From contig NZ_CALMFY010000017.1 of NCBI RefSeq assembly GCF_937863485.1, positions 1 to 36,219 of the forward strand: a stretch of DNA of 36,219 nucleotides, given 5' to 3'. Origin of the DNA: an uncultured Nostoc sp. GTDB lineage: Bacteria; Cyanobacteriota; Cyanobacteriia; Cyanobacteriales; Nostocaceae. Shown here piece after piece: positions 27,053 through 35,859 of this stretch. The notes under the pieces were generated by a model. That model did no database searches, was not told where the DNA came from, and saw nothing but the letters and a program-made list of their open reading frames with translations. Both the position numbers and the translations under genes were made by a program. How positions within the stretch are numbered: the first letter of the stretch is position 1; every line of letters starts with the position of its first letter.

Positions 27053-28066
27053 ATGAAGATGACTTTTCAGAAATTTGTAATTGGTGTCTCAATGGCTATT
27101 GGTGTAAGCGCTCTTGCCACTGCTCCAGCACACGCTACATCTTTTAGTTTCAATAACCCAAATGAAATTAAAACTTATACTGGTGGGTTAAATGGGAAGT
27201 TTATTGCAAATGATCCTATAGCTGCCTCCAAAGCCTTGAGTGATGATAATGTCTCCTCTAACGTGGAGCTTTGGTATAGTACAGAAAACCCAACTTCTAA
27301 CGTTGGTTTCACCGCTACACAAGGAAACTACAATGCCACCGTTACCAGTGTCACTGCTAGTGACTGGAATACTTTTGGTTCGCAATGGCTGAGTGATCTG
27401 TTAGCTACTTATACTCCATTCAAGTCAGTGTGGAATGGGTTTTCACCGAGTACCCAATCATTAGTAACGAGTTTTTTCCCTTTATTGGGAATAGGAGATC
27501 CTAACATTGGCAGCTTCCAATTCGGAGAAAATGGGGGTGTGGAACTGAAATTGGTTGGTCAAGTGGATGTAAGGACCAAACTCTTAGATACAGTTTCTAC
27601 TAAACTTACCCAAACATTGACATCACTATTTCCAGGAAAAACAATTCTACCAAGCGCTTCAGAAGTTCAAACTCAGATTTCATTACTTCAACTAACGTTG
27701 AACTCGCCTCTAACCTCTCTTCCTACGAAGCTAACGCTACAAGCTCAAATAGATCAACTGACATCATTCAAAGACCTCCTTGGCGTGCAAGCTGCATTAA
27801 ACGCCTACCAAGGCGGAATCGGAGCTAGTGAAATTGCCAAGGTAGTTAATGGCAATAATACTTACTACGCCTATAGCTTTAACCCCACTGGATCTGAAAT
27901 TACAGCCTCTGATGACGGCATATCCAGCACCCAGTATTACACTTGGCACACACCTGGATACACCGCTCCTCCAAAGAGAGTGCCAGAACCATCAATAATA
28001 ATTGGTCTGTTGGGTGTTGCTGGCGTCTTTGTGACGCAACGCAAATTTAAAAAAGCATCCATTTAA
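27053..28066 (+). CDS. PEP-CTERM sorting-domain protein
   Basis: 337 residues from ATG 27053 (MKMTFQKFVIGVSMAIGVSA); the frame is open upstream to a TTG at 26963 without signal-like sequence. It has a signal peptide ending APAHATSFSF, a long Ser/Thr/Leu-rich extracellular body, and the C-terminal sorting signal RVPEPSIIIGLLGVAGVFVT followed by basic QRKFKKASI. PEP-CTERM proteins are exported and processed by an exosortase, often with exopolysaccharide or biofilm roles. A helical insert (about 190-250) has repeats such as LTLNSPLTSLPTKLTLQAQI. The function of the mature part is unknown. A terminator follows. Confidence 0.9.
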   Translation: MKMTFQKFVIGVSMAIGVSALATAPAHATSFSFNNPNEIKTYTGGLNGKFIANDPIAASKALSDDNVSSNVELWYSTENPTSNVGFTATQGNYNATVTSVTASDWNTFGSQWLSDLLATYTPFKSVWNGFSPSTQSLVTSFFPLLGIGDPNIGSFQFGENGGVELKLVGQVDVRTKLLDTVSTKLTQTLTSLFPGKTILPSASEVQTQISLLQLTLNSPLTSLPTKLTLQAQIDQLTSFKDLLGVQAALNAYQGGIGASEIAKVVNGNNTYYAYSFNPTGSEITASDDGISSTQYYTWHTPGYTAPPKRVPEPSIIIGLLGVAGVFVTQRKFKKASI

Positions 28067-28094
28067 GATTGCAGGTTCAAAACTACAAATAAGT

Positions 28095-28121
28095 AAGGGA
28101 GCTAATAGCTCCCTTCTTTTT
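28095..28121 (+). terminator. Intrinsic terminator after the PEP-CTERM gene
   Basis: Stem AAGGGAGC and GCTCCCTT with a 5-base loop, then CTTTTTAT. It lies 28 bases past the stop codon. Confidence 0.85.
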
Positions 28122-28621
28122 ATGAATACTTATTTCCAGCTATAAGATGATTTAATCTTCTAAGTTATACTATTTATAAAAATATTTGCAACAAATGAAT
28201 CGTTTGGAAGGGTCTACATATCTACGCCCCTACCAATATATTTGTCACAGCAATTTCGGAAAATGGTATTACTTACCCTAACATCGAGATGAAAACTTTT
28301 CTAGGAAGGGCAATTAGTCTACGTTAGTTCTAGTATTACTTAAGTAGTTTTACTAATACAAATTGGCAAATTCGATTTTTTAAATTAGTCGTTTATTTAA
28401 TACTACAAATTGTCAAAATTTTGCTAAGAAAAAATTAATATTTGATTAAAATTATATTCAAGTATACTATTATTAAGTATTGGAGTGCTGCTAAATCTAA
28501 TTTATTAATATCTTTAACTAGATTACAGAAGTCAAGTTTTTATAGGTTTTAGAGTTTAAATACACTCCCGTTCTAGTTTATGGTCATAATTGTTGGCTTT
28601 TACTTAAGATAATAGGTAGCA
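28122..28621. other. AT-rich spacer before the receiver gene
   Basis: No gene or RNA recognised. A short piece near 28212-28235 (CTACATATCTACGCCCCTAC) looks like a remnant of the GTAGGGGC hairpin family. The last 200 bases are very AT-rich and should hold the promoter of the receiver protein. Confidence 0.5.
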
Positions 28622-29044
28622 ATGACAGTACAATTATTCAATATAGAGCAGCCATTACGGTCACACACACTTAGACGAATTTTGCTAGTTGAAGACCATG
28701 ATCTCAATAGAATGTTATTGAGTGACTATCTAAGTTATTCTGGGTACGATGTCCAAAGCTTATCAGAAGGCTCTACTTTCTTCTCAACTATAGAGAAGTT
28801 TGAGCCAGATTTAATGTTATTAGACTTGAAATTGCCAGATATTGACGGTTATTCGCTCTTAAAACAAGTCCAGCAAAAACCTGATTTGTCAAAAATACCG
28901 ATCATTGTGGTTTCAGCCTTTGCTTTTAAAGCAGATCAAGAACTAGCTCTGAGTTTGGGCGCACGTCGCTATTTTGTCAAACCTTTAAAACTCAAGGATC
29001 TTATACTTACAATTGAAGAAGAGTTGACTTGTCGCCACAGATAA
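28622..29044 (+). CDS. Stand-alone receiver-domain response regulator
   Basis: 140 residues, a single CheY-like receiver with phosphoacceptor Asp68 (LMLLDLKLPDIDGYSLL), acidic pair in LLVEDHD (Glu24/Asp25), Ser98 (VVSAF) and Lys120 (YFVKPL). There is no output domain, so it would act by protein contact within a phosphorelay. The 20-residue N-terminal extension (MTVQLFNIEQPLRSHTLRR) is not part of the fold. No kinase is adjacent. A small coiled-coil gene converges directly downstream (21 bp). Confidence 0.93.
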   Translation: MTVQLFNIEQPLRSHTLRRILLVEDHDLNRMLLSDYLSYSGYDVQSLSEGSTFFSTIEKFEPDLMLLDLKLPDIDGYSLLKQVQQKPDLSKIPIIVVSAFAFKADQELALSLGARRYFVKPLKLKDLILTIEEELTCRHR

Positions 29045-29065
29045 ACTTTTCTACTGGATGTGCCT

Positions 29066-29245
29066 TTATTCCGCTTTTTGGTCTGCAATAAACTCTTCAA
29101 CTCGCTCACTAATATGTTGCACAGAACTGCCAATTTTTGAAATTTTATGTTGTACTTGCGCTAATAACAAAACTGCCGTTTGCAGATCATTGAGGGTTTC
29201 AGCCATAGCTTCCCGGTATTGGGCTTCAAAGTCTTGGAGATTCAT
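29066..29245 (-). CDS. Small coiled-coil protein (59 aa)
   Basis: A complete short gene reading MNLQDFEAQYREAMAETLND, then LQTAVLLLAQVQHKISKIGS and SVQHISERVEEFIADQKAE. Heptad-like hydrophobic spacing across the whole length predicts an all-helical, probably oligomeric protein. The plus-strand frame over the same bases looks random, which supports the minus strand as the coding one. I think it belongs to a conserved cyanobacterial family of unknown function. It converges on the stand-alone receiver gene, and a functional link is possible but unproven. Confidence 0.75.
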   Translation of the reverse strand: MNLQDFEAQYREAMAETLNDLQTAVLLLAQVQHKISKIGSSVQHISERVEEFIADQKAE

Positions 29246-29860
29246 AGTTCAACTCGTGCCTGAAATTATTGTAATAGCTATATTCCTAATGATATTCGTA
29301 AATTTAACTTCCTAAATCCGTTAAATCGCTTAATGTTATAAGTTCAAATCAACCCCAGAACTATTGTTTCATAATAATTTATTATCTAAATTTTATATAA
29401 TTGACATTGAAAAATTTAATTATATTTAATAATAAAAATATAAATTTAGCTAAATTAAGATAACAAAATGATTTCTTTAAAAAAATGAATATTTAAATAA
29501 GAAATCATTGTCGATTTTAAAATGTTAATTATAGATTCAAAAAGCCAAGTTTTTATTGTGACAGTAGCAGCCAGACAGCTAGACAAACTCTCATCTGCTC
29601 CAAAGTTCTGATGCTTGCAGCAGGGCGTCTAATACACTGTGTCCAAAGTTCAACAAGGGATTTTCCCCCTTGTTAAGCCCCAAGTTTTGTTAATTGAGAT
29701 GGTAGAGACCATACTGTACTAGGTTGGAAACCGAGTCTCAGATTTATCTGTATGCCGCCTAAAAGCCTACCTATTTTATATTTACTTGATAATTACTCTG
29801 TTAAATCGGCACGAAAAAATAATTTTTCTTAAAATAGAGAAAGATTACCTAATTTTCGTT
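29246..29860. other. AT-rich spacer upstream of uvrC
   Basis: No gene seen. It is extremely AT-rich at 29330-29540. At 29677-29703 lies one arm of the 27-bp inverted repeat that flanks uvrC, next to a small hairpin-like stretch (CAACAAGGGATTTTCCCCCT). Confidence 0.55.
29677..29703 (+). repeat. 27-bp repeat flanking uvrC, left arm
   Basis: GCCCCAAGTTTTGTTAATTG and on to GAGATGGT. The exact reverse complement is at 31772-31798, on the other side of uvrC. Similarity extends imperfectly on the outer side (AAGGGATTTT). Confidence 0.85.
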
Positions 29861-31738
29861 GTGGCAATATCTACTCAAATACTACCACTGGTTAAAGAGC
29901 CAGAAAGATTGGAAAACCGTCTAGCCGAAATTCCACCGGAACCGGGGGTTTATTTCATGCGGGACAAAAGCGATCGCATTATATATATAGGTAAATCACG
30001 TAAGTTGCGATCGCGTGTCCGTTCCTATTTCCGGGATGGCTACAACAAGAGTGAACGCATCGCCACGATGGTCAAGTTGGTGACAGAAATTGAATTCATC
30101 GTCACTGATACTGAAGCCGAAGCGCTAGCGCTAGAAGCCAACTTGATCAAGCAGCACCAGCCATACTTTAACGTGCTGCTCAAAGATGATAAAAAATATC
30201 CCTATCTCTGCATCACTTGGTCAGAAGATTATCCGCGAATTTTTATTACCCGTAAACGCCAATTCGGCAAAGAAAAGGATAAATTTTACGGCCCTTATAC
30301 TGACGCTGGTTTATTACGAGAAATTGTCCGCCTATGCAAGCGCATCTTCCCCCAGCGACAACGACCTCAACCACTTTTCAAAGACCGTCCTTGCTTGAAT
30401 TATGATTTAGGGCGTTGTCCGGGTGTGTGTCAACAGATGATGCCACCAGAAGAATATCGCAAAATTGTGCAAAAAATAGCGATGGTCTTTCAGGGGCGAA
30501 CTCAGGAACTGATTGATATTTTGACTCAACAGATGAACGCAGCATCGGAAAACTTGAATTTTGAGTCAGCAGCACGGATTCGTGACCAAATTTCTGGGTT
30601 AAAGTCGCTGACAGCCAATCAAAAAGTTTCCTTACCAGATGATACAGTTTCACGGGATGCGATCGCACTGGCAGCCAACGAAGAATACGCCTGTATTCAA
30701 CTATTCCAGATTCGCGCTGGGCAATTAGTAGGACGTTTAGCCTTTGTGGCGGATGCTCACGCAGAACCGGGAGCTATCTTACAACGAGCTTTAGAGGAAC
30801 ATTACCAAACTGCTGACTCAGTGGAAATACCTTTAGAGATTTTGGTGCAGCATGATTTACCAGATAGTGAGATATTGGCGGATGTCTTAACTCAACGCAA
30901 GGGGAAAAAAGTCACAATCTTGACTCCTTTGCGGCAAACTAAGGCAGAATTAATTGAAATGGTAGAGCGAAATGCCCAGTATGAATTGCAAAGAATGCAG
31001 AAATTTGGCGATCGCAATCACCAAGCAATGCAAGATTTAGCCGCCATTCTTGATTTACCAGATGTACCTCATCGCATCGAAGGTTATGACATTTCTCACA
31101 TTCAAGGGTCAAATGCTGTAGCTTCGCAAGTCGTGTTTATCGACGGATTACCCGCCAAACAGCATTATCGCCACTACAAAATTAAAAATCCCACGGTGAC
31201 GGCGGGACATTCAGATGATTTTGCTAGTCTTGCTGAAGTTATTCAACGGCGGTTTCGCAAGTATGGCGACGATCCACAGTTGTCACGTTTGGGTAATCCA
31301 GATTGGCCTGATTTAATCATGAGCGATGGTGGTAAAGGTCAGTTATCATCAGTTGTTGCTGTTTTGCAAGAGATGAATTTATTAGAAGACTTGCGAGTTG
31401 TTAGTTTGGCGAAGCAGCGAGAAGAGATTTTTTTACCAGGAGAATCTAAACCCTTGACAACTGATGCAGAACAACCAGGGGTGCAGTTGTTGCGGCGGTT
31501 GCGAGATGAAGCGCATCGATTTGCAGTCAGTTTCCATCGTCAGCAGCGCAGTGATAAATTGAAGCGATCGCGTTTAGATGAAATTCCTGGCTTAGGACAT
31601 CATCGACAAAAGCAGCTACTAGGGCATTTTCGCTCAGTTGATTATATTCGGCAAGCAACAACCCCACAACTCGCTGAGGTTCCAGGAATTGGGCCGCGTT
31701 TGGCTCAAGAAATTTACGATTATTTTCATCCCACTTGA
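29861..31738 (+). CDS. uvrC: Excinuclease ABC subunit C
   Basis: Dual-incision nuclease of nucleotide excision repair, acting with UvrA and UvrB on damaged DNA. Preferred start is the GTG at 29861 (625 aa; [20 protein letters not shown]), since the family begins here. The frame also opens at an ATG at 29786, whose extra 25 residues are AT-rich and not family-like. Domains: N-terminal GIY-YIG nuclease ([20 protein letters not shown]), UVR helical motif ([20 protein letters not shown]), the RNase H-like second nuclease ([34 protein letters not shown]), and C-terminal helix-hairpin-helix pair ([32 protein letters not shown]). Length and motifs are complete. Confidence 0.97.
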   Translation: MAISTQILPLVKEPERLENRLAEIPPEPGVYFMRDKSDRIIYIGKSRKLRSRVRSYFRDGYNKSERIATMVKLVTEIEFIVTDTEAEALALEANLIKQHQPYFNVLLKDDKKYPYLCITWSEDYPRIFITRKRQFGKEKDKFYGPYTDAGLLREIVRLCKRIFPQRQRPQPLFKDRPCLNYDLGRCPGVCQQMMPPEEYRKIVQKIAMVFQGRTQELIDILTQQMNAASENLNFESAARIRDQISGLKSLTANQKVSLPDDTVSRDAIALAANEEYACIQLFQIRAGQLVGRLAFVADAHAEPGAILQRALEEHYQTADSVEIPLEILVQHDLPDSEILADVLTQRKGKKVTILTPLRQTKAELIEMVERNAQYELQRMQKFGDRNHQAMQDLAAILDLPDVPHRIEGYDISHIQGSNAVASQVVFIDGLPAKQHYRHYKIKNPTVTAGHSDDFASLAEVIQRRFRKYGDDPQLSRLGNPDWPDLIMSDGGKGQLSSVVAVLQEMNLLEDLRVVSLAKQREEIFLPGESKPLTTDAEQPGVQLLRRLRDEAHRFAVSFHRQQRSDKLKRSRLDEIPGLGHHRQKQLLGHFRSVDYIRQATTPQLAEVPGIGPRLAQEIYDYFHPT

Positions 31739-31771
31739 GGAGAGTAGTACAGCGGGCGCGTAAATCTAGCC

Positions 31772-31798
31772 ACCATCTCAATTAACAAAACTTGGGGC
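31772..31798 (-). repeat. 27-bp repeat flanking uvrC, right arm
   Basis: Exact reverse complement of 29677-29703, starting 33 bases after the uvrC stop. Confidence 0.85.
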
Positions 31799-31894
31799 AA
31801 AAAAAATCCCCTTGTGATTACCCATATTTTTGTAACAGTCAAAGTATGGTGTTCACTCGACATCCCGCCAGCTGATAGCCGAAGTCCACTCAAT

Positions 31895-31935
31895 GCAATA
31901 TTAGCCTTGGAATAGAATTCCAAGGCTAATATTGC
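31895..31935. repeat. 19-bp perfect palindrome with 3-base loop
   Basis: GCAATATTAGCCTTGGAAT, then AGA, then its exact complement. It is a very stable hairpin or cruciform 157 bases downstream of uvrC. There is no T run, so it is not an ordinary terminator; it may be a repeat-element end. Confidence 0.8.
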
Positions 31936-31974
31936 AACGAAACGCTTATTGTCGGATGTGGGTAACGATAAGAG

Positions 31975-32072
31975 CTTACAGCTATTTTCAGGTAAATAGA
32001 CCACGCGGTAGGGGCGCAAGGCCTTGCGCCCCTACGACAGATGTGGTTCAAATACTTGAATTCTGCTGTAAG
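31975..32072. mobile_element. 98-bp palindromic-ended element, copy 2
   Basis: The same element as 26605-26702 in opposite orientation, with CTTACAGC and GCTGTAAG ends. Its central hairpin at 32008-32035 is a perfect 28-base palindrome (GTAGGGGCGCAAGG and complement), so this copy looks like the less degraded one. No target duplication is obvious. Confidence 0.85.
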
Positions 32073-32657
32073 ACAAGGGGCAAAATCCCTTTGTTAAAGG
32101 TAGGCAACCTGACGCCACAGTATAGTAATTCCACTCTCACAGATGATTCAATTAAGGTTGTCTGCGACAATTTAAGCTGTGTAAAAACCGTAAATTTACG
32201 GTCTCTCATAAGTGCGGTAGTTTTGATGAAATTATCTCACTAAAACTTAATCTCATAAATCTTGGCAGCAAATATTAACTAAATCTTAAGATAAAAATTT
32301 TGTTACTAAATATACAGTATTTTCTTGGTTTTAATTTTTGAATACAAGAACGGCTTTTTTTGTATTCGTCTGAAATGACTATAAAGAAGGCTTTCTCAAG
32401 GGATTCGTCATAGGGATCAGTAAATCACTAAGCAGTATTTAATTAAAAAACAAATTATGTATCTAAAGTAGGAGGGTAATATCACTTAAATTCTAGGATA
32501 ATATACAGAGATATCGAAAATTTTTCAAACTTGAAATTTTGTTTAAAATAATCAGCCAATATTAAAGTCGTTTGTTAAGTTGGGTCAAACCAAAATTTTT
32601 GCTACTTTAACTGGCAGTTTGATCAAATAAAAAATAATTACAACCAGGGGTTTTAAA
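32073..32657. other. Spacer before the zinc-ribbon gene
   Basis: AT-rich with no gene that I can support. Around 32186-32205 there is a short inverted repeat (CCGTAAATTTACGG). The remainder shows nothing recognisable. Confidence 0.5.
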
Positions 32658-32837
32658 ATGCAGACAGTACAAAAGATTTACTGCCCAAATTGCGGCTGCC
32701 AAGCAGAACGTTATTATATTTTTGATAGTCAATTAACTCGCACACAATGCCCTAGTTGTGACTACTTGATGATTACTTGCACTCGCACTGGCAAAGTCAT
32801 TGAGGCTTATGCGCCAGGAATTTATGCACATCGCTAG
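32658..32837 (+). CDS. Small zinc-ribbon protein (59 aa)
   Basis: A complete short gene reading MQTVQKIYCPNCGCQAERYY, then IFDSQLTRTQCPSCDYLMIT and ending EAYAPGIYAHR. Two CxxC knuckles (CPNC, CPSC) with appropriate spacing form a probable zinc ribbon. Proteins like this are common in Nostoc, and some databases label them as PriA-like by a weak zinc-ribbon match; that label is probably misleading at this size. A purine-rich site (CAGGGG) lies 11 bases before the ATG. It stands alone in a repeat-rich area. Confidence 0.78.
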   Translation: MQTVQKIYCPNCGCQAERYYIFDSQLTRTQCPSCDYLMITCTRTGKVIEAYAPGIYAHR

Positions 32838-32914
32838 ATAATAAAAATTAAAAATTGGAGAATTTTTTCTCTAATTTTTAATAATAAAATTACTTATCAG
32901 AAATTTGGAACACT

Positions 32915-33385
32915 TCACAGGTTATTCTTCTGTTGTCTGTATTGTTGCTGTAGTCTATGTTCTTGTAATCTAAATTGCTGTTGTCTAATTTGTTGATCTT
33001 GTCTGAGTTGTTGCTGTTGTATTCTCAGTTGTTGCTGTTGTGTAAAATCTTGCTGTTGTAGTCTTGTTTCTTCATGTTGTAGTCTTAATTGTTGCTGGCG
33101 TATCAGTTCTTGCTGTTGTCGTGTAAATTCTTGCTGTTGTATTATCTGTTGTTGTTGTTGTAGTCGTGGATCTTGAAGGTTTTGCCGTAGCCATGTTTCC
33201 TTAGACTGCTGTTGTGTTTGCTGATTTCGTTGCTCTTGTTGTTGTCTCATTCTTTCTTGAAAAGACTCGGTTTGTTGAGGATTCATCTGAATTACTTGTG
33301 CAGATGCAGCAGAATTCATCGAGAAAGCTTTTGCAAGCACAATCAATAGTAGCCATGCTTTAACCATTAATAAGCGATTCAACAT
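32915..33385 (-). CDS. Secreted glutamine-rich low-complexity protein
   Basis: 156 residues. A signal peptide (hydrophobic AWLLLIVLAKAFSMNSA, likely cut after ASA) is followed by a tail made almost wholly of Gln, Arg and Leu. Imperfect units of the type QQQxLRLQ, QQQxFTRQ and QQQxLRQD repeat with a period of roughly 7 to 10. There are no cysteines. The pattern suggests a long, charged, extracellular or periplasmic helix or a fibrous, aggregation-prone segment. The function is unknown. An ATG at codon 7 is an alternative start. Confidence 0.75.
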   Translation of the reverse strand: MLNRLLMVKAWLLLIVLAKAFSMNSAASAQVIQMNPQQTESFQERMRQQQEQRNQQTQQQSKETWLRQNLQDPRLQQQQQIIQQQEFTRQQQELIRQQQLRLQHEETRLQQQDFTQQQQLRIQQQQLRQDQQIRQQQFRLQEHRLQQQYRQQKNNL

Positions 33386-33459
33386 ACAGTTATTTCCTCA
33401 ATTGTTATAGGTTGGGTTGAGCGATCGCTAAACCCTTAAAATGTCAAAATAATTCATAA

Positions 33460-33639
33460 TTACCCTATACATAAATGCAGGGGCTTGAAATAGCTAACTA
33501 AAGCTAATGCTTTATTCACTGTTATGGGTTTGCGCGATTCCTTTGGCGTCTCCAGTCCATAACGTTCTCTAAATATCAGTGCATTGACAATAGCTTCCTA
33601 AATCAAGGTTATATCCAGTGCATTATCTTGATTTTGCAT
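33460..33639 (-). pseudogene. Small open frame with one internal TAG
   Basis: Sixty codons from an ATG at 33639: MQNQDNALDITLI, a TAG at codon 14, then EAIVNALIFRERYGLETPKE, SRKPITVNKALALVSYFKPL and HLCIG before TAA. The second part is protein-like (helical, charged, no rare-codon run) but I do not recognise it. Either a short gene disabled by one nonsense change or a fragment of a larger protein. Confidence 0.35.
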
Positions 33640-34331
33640 AAAAATATCCTTTTTTAGATATTCATCTTAATTAAATTATACATTTAAATTTTTTAGATGG
33701 TTTGCCGGATTTCCGTAATCCACTTACCTGCCGCAGATAAATTAAAAAAAGGATTTCAGGCGGTTTTACACCATAGATAAATAGAGATAATTTCTCAGGT
33801 TCAGGACTAGCCCTTTCAAGGGGGAGCATCTCAATTTTGCTACTTTAACTCTCTTCCCTCACCCCCAGCCCCTCTCCCACGTTTGGGAGAGGGGAGAAAT
33901 TCCTCTTCTCCCAAGCATGGGAGAAGGGGTTAGGAGATGAGGGCTATCAAGGTTTTTGCACATTTGGGATGCTCCCTTTCAAGGTGGGTAAAATTTTTGG
34001 ATAAGAATTTTTCTGATCTCTGTGTTCTCTGCGTATGGAGTAGTTCCATAAATTACTTTTTAACCGCAGAGGCACAGAGAAGCCAGTGCGTTGGGCGGGT
34101 TTTCCGACTTAAAGCAACTGGCGCGACACAGATAAAGTAGAGATTTTATCGCCAGAATTAAGATTTTATGACTCACCTTGAAAGGGCTAGTACCGCAAGG
34201 CGGAAGTCAAAAGTCAAAAGTCAAAAGTCAAAAGAATTGTATTCCGGGCTTTTTACCCATTTGAGATGGTAGGTTTATTTCCGCCGTTGTCTACTAGTCT
34301 TAATTTATTCATAAAATTGACTGCAAAAGGT
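33640..34331. repeat. Repeat-rich spacer before the rlmN end
   Basis: Contains a hairpin at 33869-33894 (CCCCTCTCCCA and complement, 4-base loop) inside a common CT/AG-rich repeat, and a TACCGCAAGGCGGAAGTC segment at 34191-34208. A heptanucleotide array follows at 34206-34233 (four GTCAAAA units). The last two are an inverted match to 209-252 at the window start. The open frame at 33937-34140 is built on these repeats. Confidence 0.7.
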
Positions 34332-35426
34332 TTAATTTTTACTTGCTCTGAGTTGTCCACAAGCAGCATCGGCTTCTAAACCACGGGAATAACGGACGGT
34401 AACAGCAATATTTTGCTGCTTAAGGACGTTGACAAATGCTTGAATGCGATCGCGGTTGGGGCGTTTGTAGTCTACTTCTTGAATGGGGTTATAGGGAATC
34501 AAATTTACATGACTTTGGAATCCTCGCAGGCGTTTCGCCAGTTGTAATGCATGTTCTGGTAAATCGTTGACACCAGCAAGGAGAACATATTCAAAGGTAA
34601 CGCGGCGTCCAGTGATTTCTACATATTCTCGACATTCAGCTAACAAATCTTCTAGAGGATAGGCGCGGGCGCTGGGGATGAGTTTTTCTCGCAGTGCTTG
34701 GTTGGGTGCGTGGAGACTAACAGCCAGAGTAATTTGCAAATTGTTTTGCGCGAACTGACGGATGCGATCGCGAATACCAACAGTTGAAACAGTTAGCGAT
34801 CGCTGTCCGATACCAACATCTTGATTCAGAGATTTCAGGGCTGCTAGGACATTCTCAGTATTCAACAACGGTTCACCCAATCCCATAAACACCACATTGC
34901 TAACCCGTTGCTGAAAATCTTCTTGCACAGTCAACACCTGATCGACAATTTCGTGGCGTGCTAGGTTGCGTTTGTAGCCTCCCTTACCAGTAGCGCAAAA
35001 ATCACATGCCATTGGGCAACCCACCTGAGTAGAAACACAAACTGTCAGCCGAGATTTTGGGCCTTCTCCCCTTTCTCCCAAGGTGGGGATGCCAACAGTT
35101 TCAATAATTTGATCGTCTGTTAATCGCAAAAGATATTTGACTGTGCCATCGGGTGCCACAGAGCGGTAATGTAAAATTGAGCGCCCAATCGGGATTTCTG
35201 CGACTTCTTTCCGCCATTGCTTGGGGAAGACAGAAATATCAGATAGCGATCGCGCCCCCTTGTCATAGATCCATTCATGCAGTTGCTTTCCTCTGTAAGC
35301 AGGTTGTCCCTGCTGCTGCACCCAAATGCTTAACTCTGCAAGAGAAGCACCTAGAAGGGGAGGGATTAATTCTGATTTTTCTGGGTTGTGTAAGTCAACC
35401 TGAGATACAAGAGGCGTAGCAGACAT
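34332..35426 (-). CDS. rlmN: 23S rRNA (A2503-C2)/tRNA methyltransferase RlmN
   Basis: Radical-SAM enzyme (364 aa) that methylates C2 of A2503 in 23S rRNA and of A37 in some tRNAs. The iron-sulfur cluster cysteines are 137, 141 and 144 ([16 protein letters not shown]). The catalytic methyl-carrying cysteine is Cys356 ([11 protein letters not shown]), with the conserved [10 protein letters not shown] and [15 protein letters not shown] motifs. Length is complete. It follows the MIF-like gene on the same strand with 79 bp between; a small hairpin at 35445-35464 lies in the gap. Confidence 0.97.
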   Translation of the reverse strand: MSATPLVSQVDLHNPEKSELIPPLLGASLAELSIWVQQQGQPAYRGKQLHEWIYDKGARSLSDISVFPKQWRKEVAEIPIGRSILHYRSVAPDGTVKYLLRLTDDQIIETVGIPTLGERGEGPKSRLTVCVSTQVGCPMACDFCATGKGGYKRNLARHEIVDQVLTVQEDFQQRVSNVVFMGLGEPLLNTENVLAALKSLNQDVGIGQRSLTVSTVGIRDRIRQFAQNNLQITLAVSLHAPNQALREKLIPSARAYPLEDLLAECREYVEITGRRVTFEYVLLAGVNDLPEHALQLAKRLRGFQSHVNLIPYNPIQEVDYKRPNRDRIQAFVNVLKQQNIAVTVRYSRGLEADAACGQLRASKN

Positions 35427-35444
35427 AAAAAAATCACGAATTGA

Positions 35445-35464
35445 TGTAGGATCTCTATCCTACA
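35445..35464. promoter_or_regulatory. Small hairpin in the rlmN leader
   Basis: TGTAGGAT, CTCT, ATCCTACA: an 8-bp perfect stem with a 4-base loop, 18 bases before the rlmN start codon and 41 bases after the MIF-like stop. There is no adjacent T run, so it may modulate translation or mark a processed end. Confidence 0.4.
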
Positions 35465-35505
35465 CCTGCCAGATCAAGTTAATCTTGACCAAAAAAGACG
35501 GGGAA

Positions 35506-35859
35506 TTAACCAAAGGTTGTGCCGTTCCAGCCCCACATTGCCCCCTTGGCGTCTGCAAACTCGATGTAAATGCGATTTTTAGGCACATTTAGAGTTTGGT
35601 TAATCTGCTGGCAAAAGTCCTGACTCATTGCTGCGGTTTGGTCTGGCTTCATCGTGCCAACACTCTTAATTTCAATGTAACAAACCGGGTCTGTATTCCC
35701 TGCAAAGGTCATGGGAATTCCCGGTTCAAAAGCAGTCATTACATAGGATTCTGGTTTTCCCAAATGTTTCGCTAACTTGGCTGATAAGTTTAAAAGCATT
35801 GACTCAATTTCAGCTTTTTGAGGAGCAGATGCAGAAGTTTGCACTTTAATTAATGGCAT
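35506..35859 (-). CDS. MIF/tautomerase-superfamily protein
   Basis: 117 residues, the usual size of the MIF-like tautomerases. It begins MPLIKVQTSASAP, exposing the catalytic Pro2 after Met removal. Further family pattern: LSAKLAKHLGKPESYVMTAF, CYIEIKSVG, and the C-terminal NRIYIEFADAKGAMWGWNGT. Members are trimers with phenylpyruvate or dopachrome tautomerase activity in vitro; the role in cyanobacteria is unknown. The close same-strand spacing allows co-transcription with rlmN. Confidence 0.9.
   Translation of the reverse strand: MPLIKVQTSASAPQKAEIESMLLNLSAKLAKHLGKPESYVMTAFEPGIPMTFAGNTDPVCYIEIKSVGTMKPDQTAAMSQDFCQQINQTLNVPKNRIYIEFADAKGAMWGWNGTTFG

Noticed and set aside
29058..29315. Plus-strand 85-codon frame
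   Set aside because: Antisense to the more convincing 59-residue coiled-coil gene; its own sequence looks random.
33937..34140. 67-codon frame
   Set aside because: Composed of common spacer repeats such as CTCTGTGTTCTCTGCG.
34206..34233. Possible CRISPR-like array
   Set aside because: The units are seven bases with no spacers, so this is an STRR tandem repeat.
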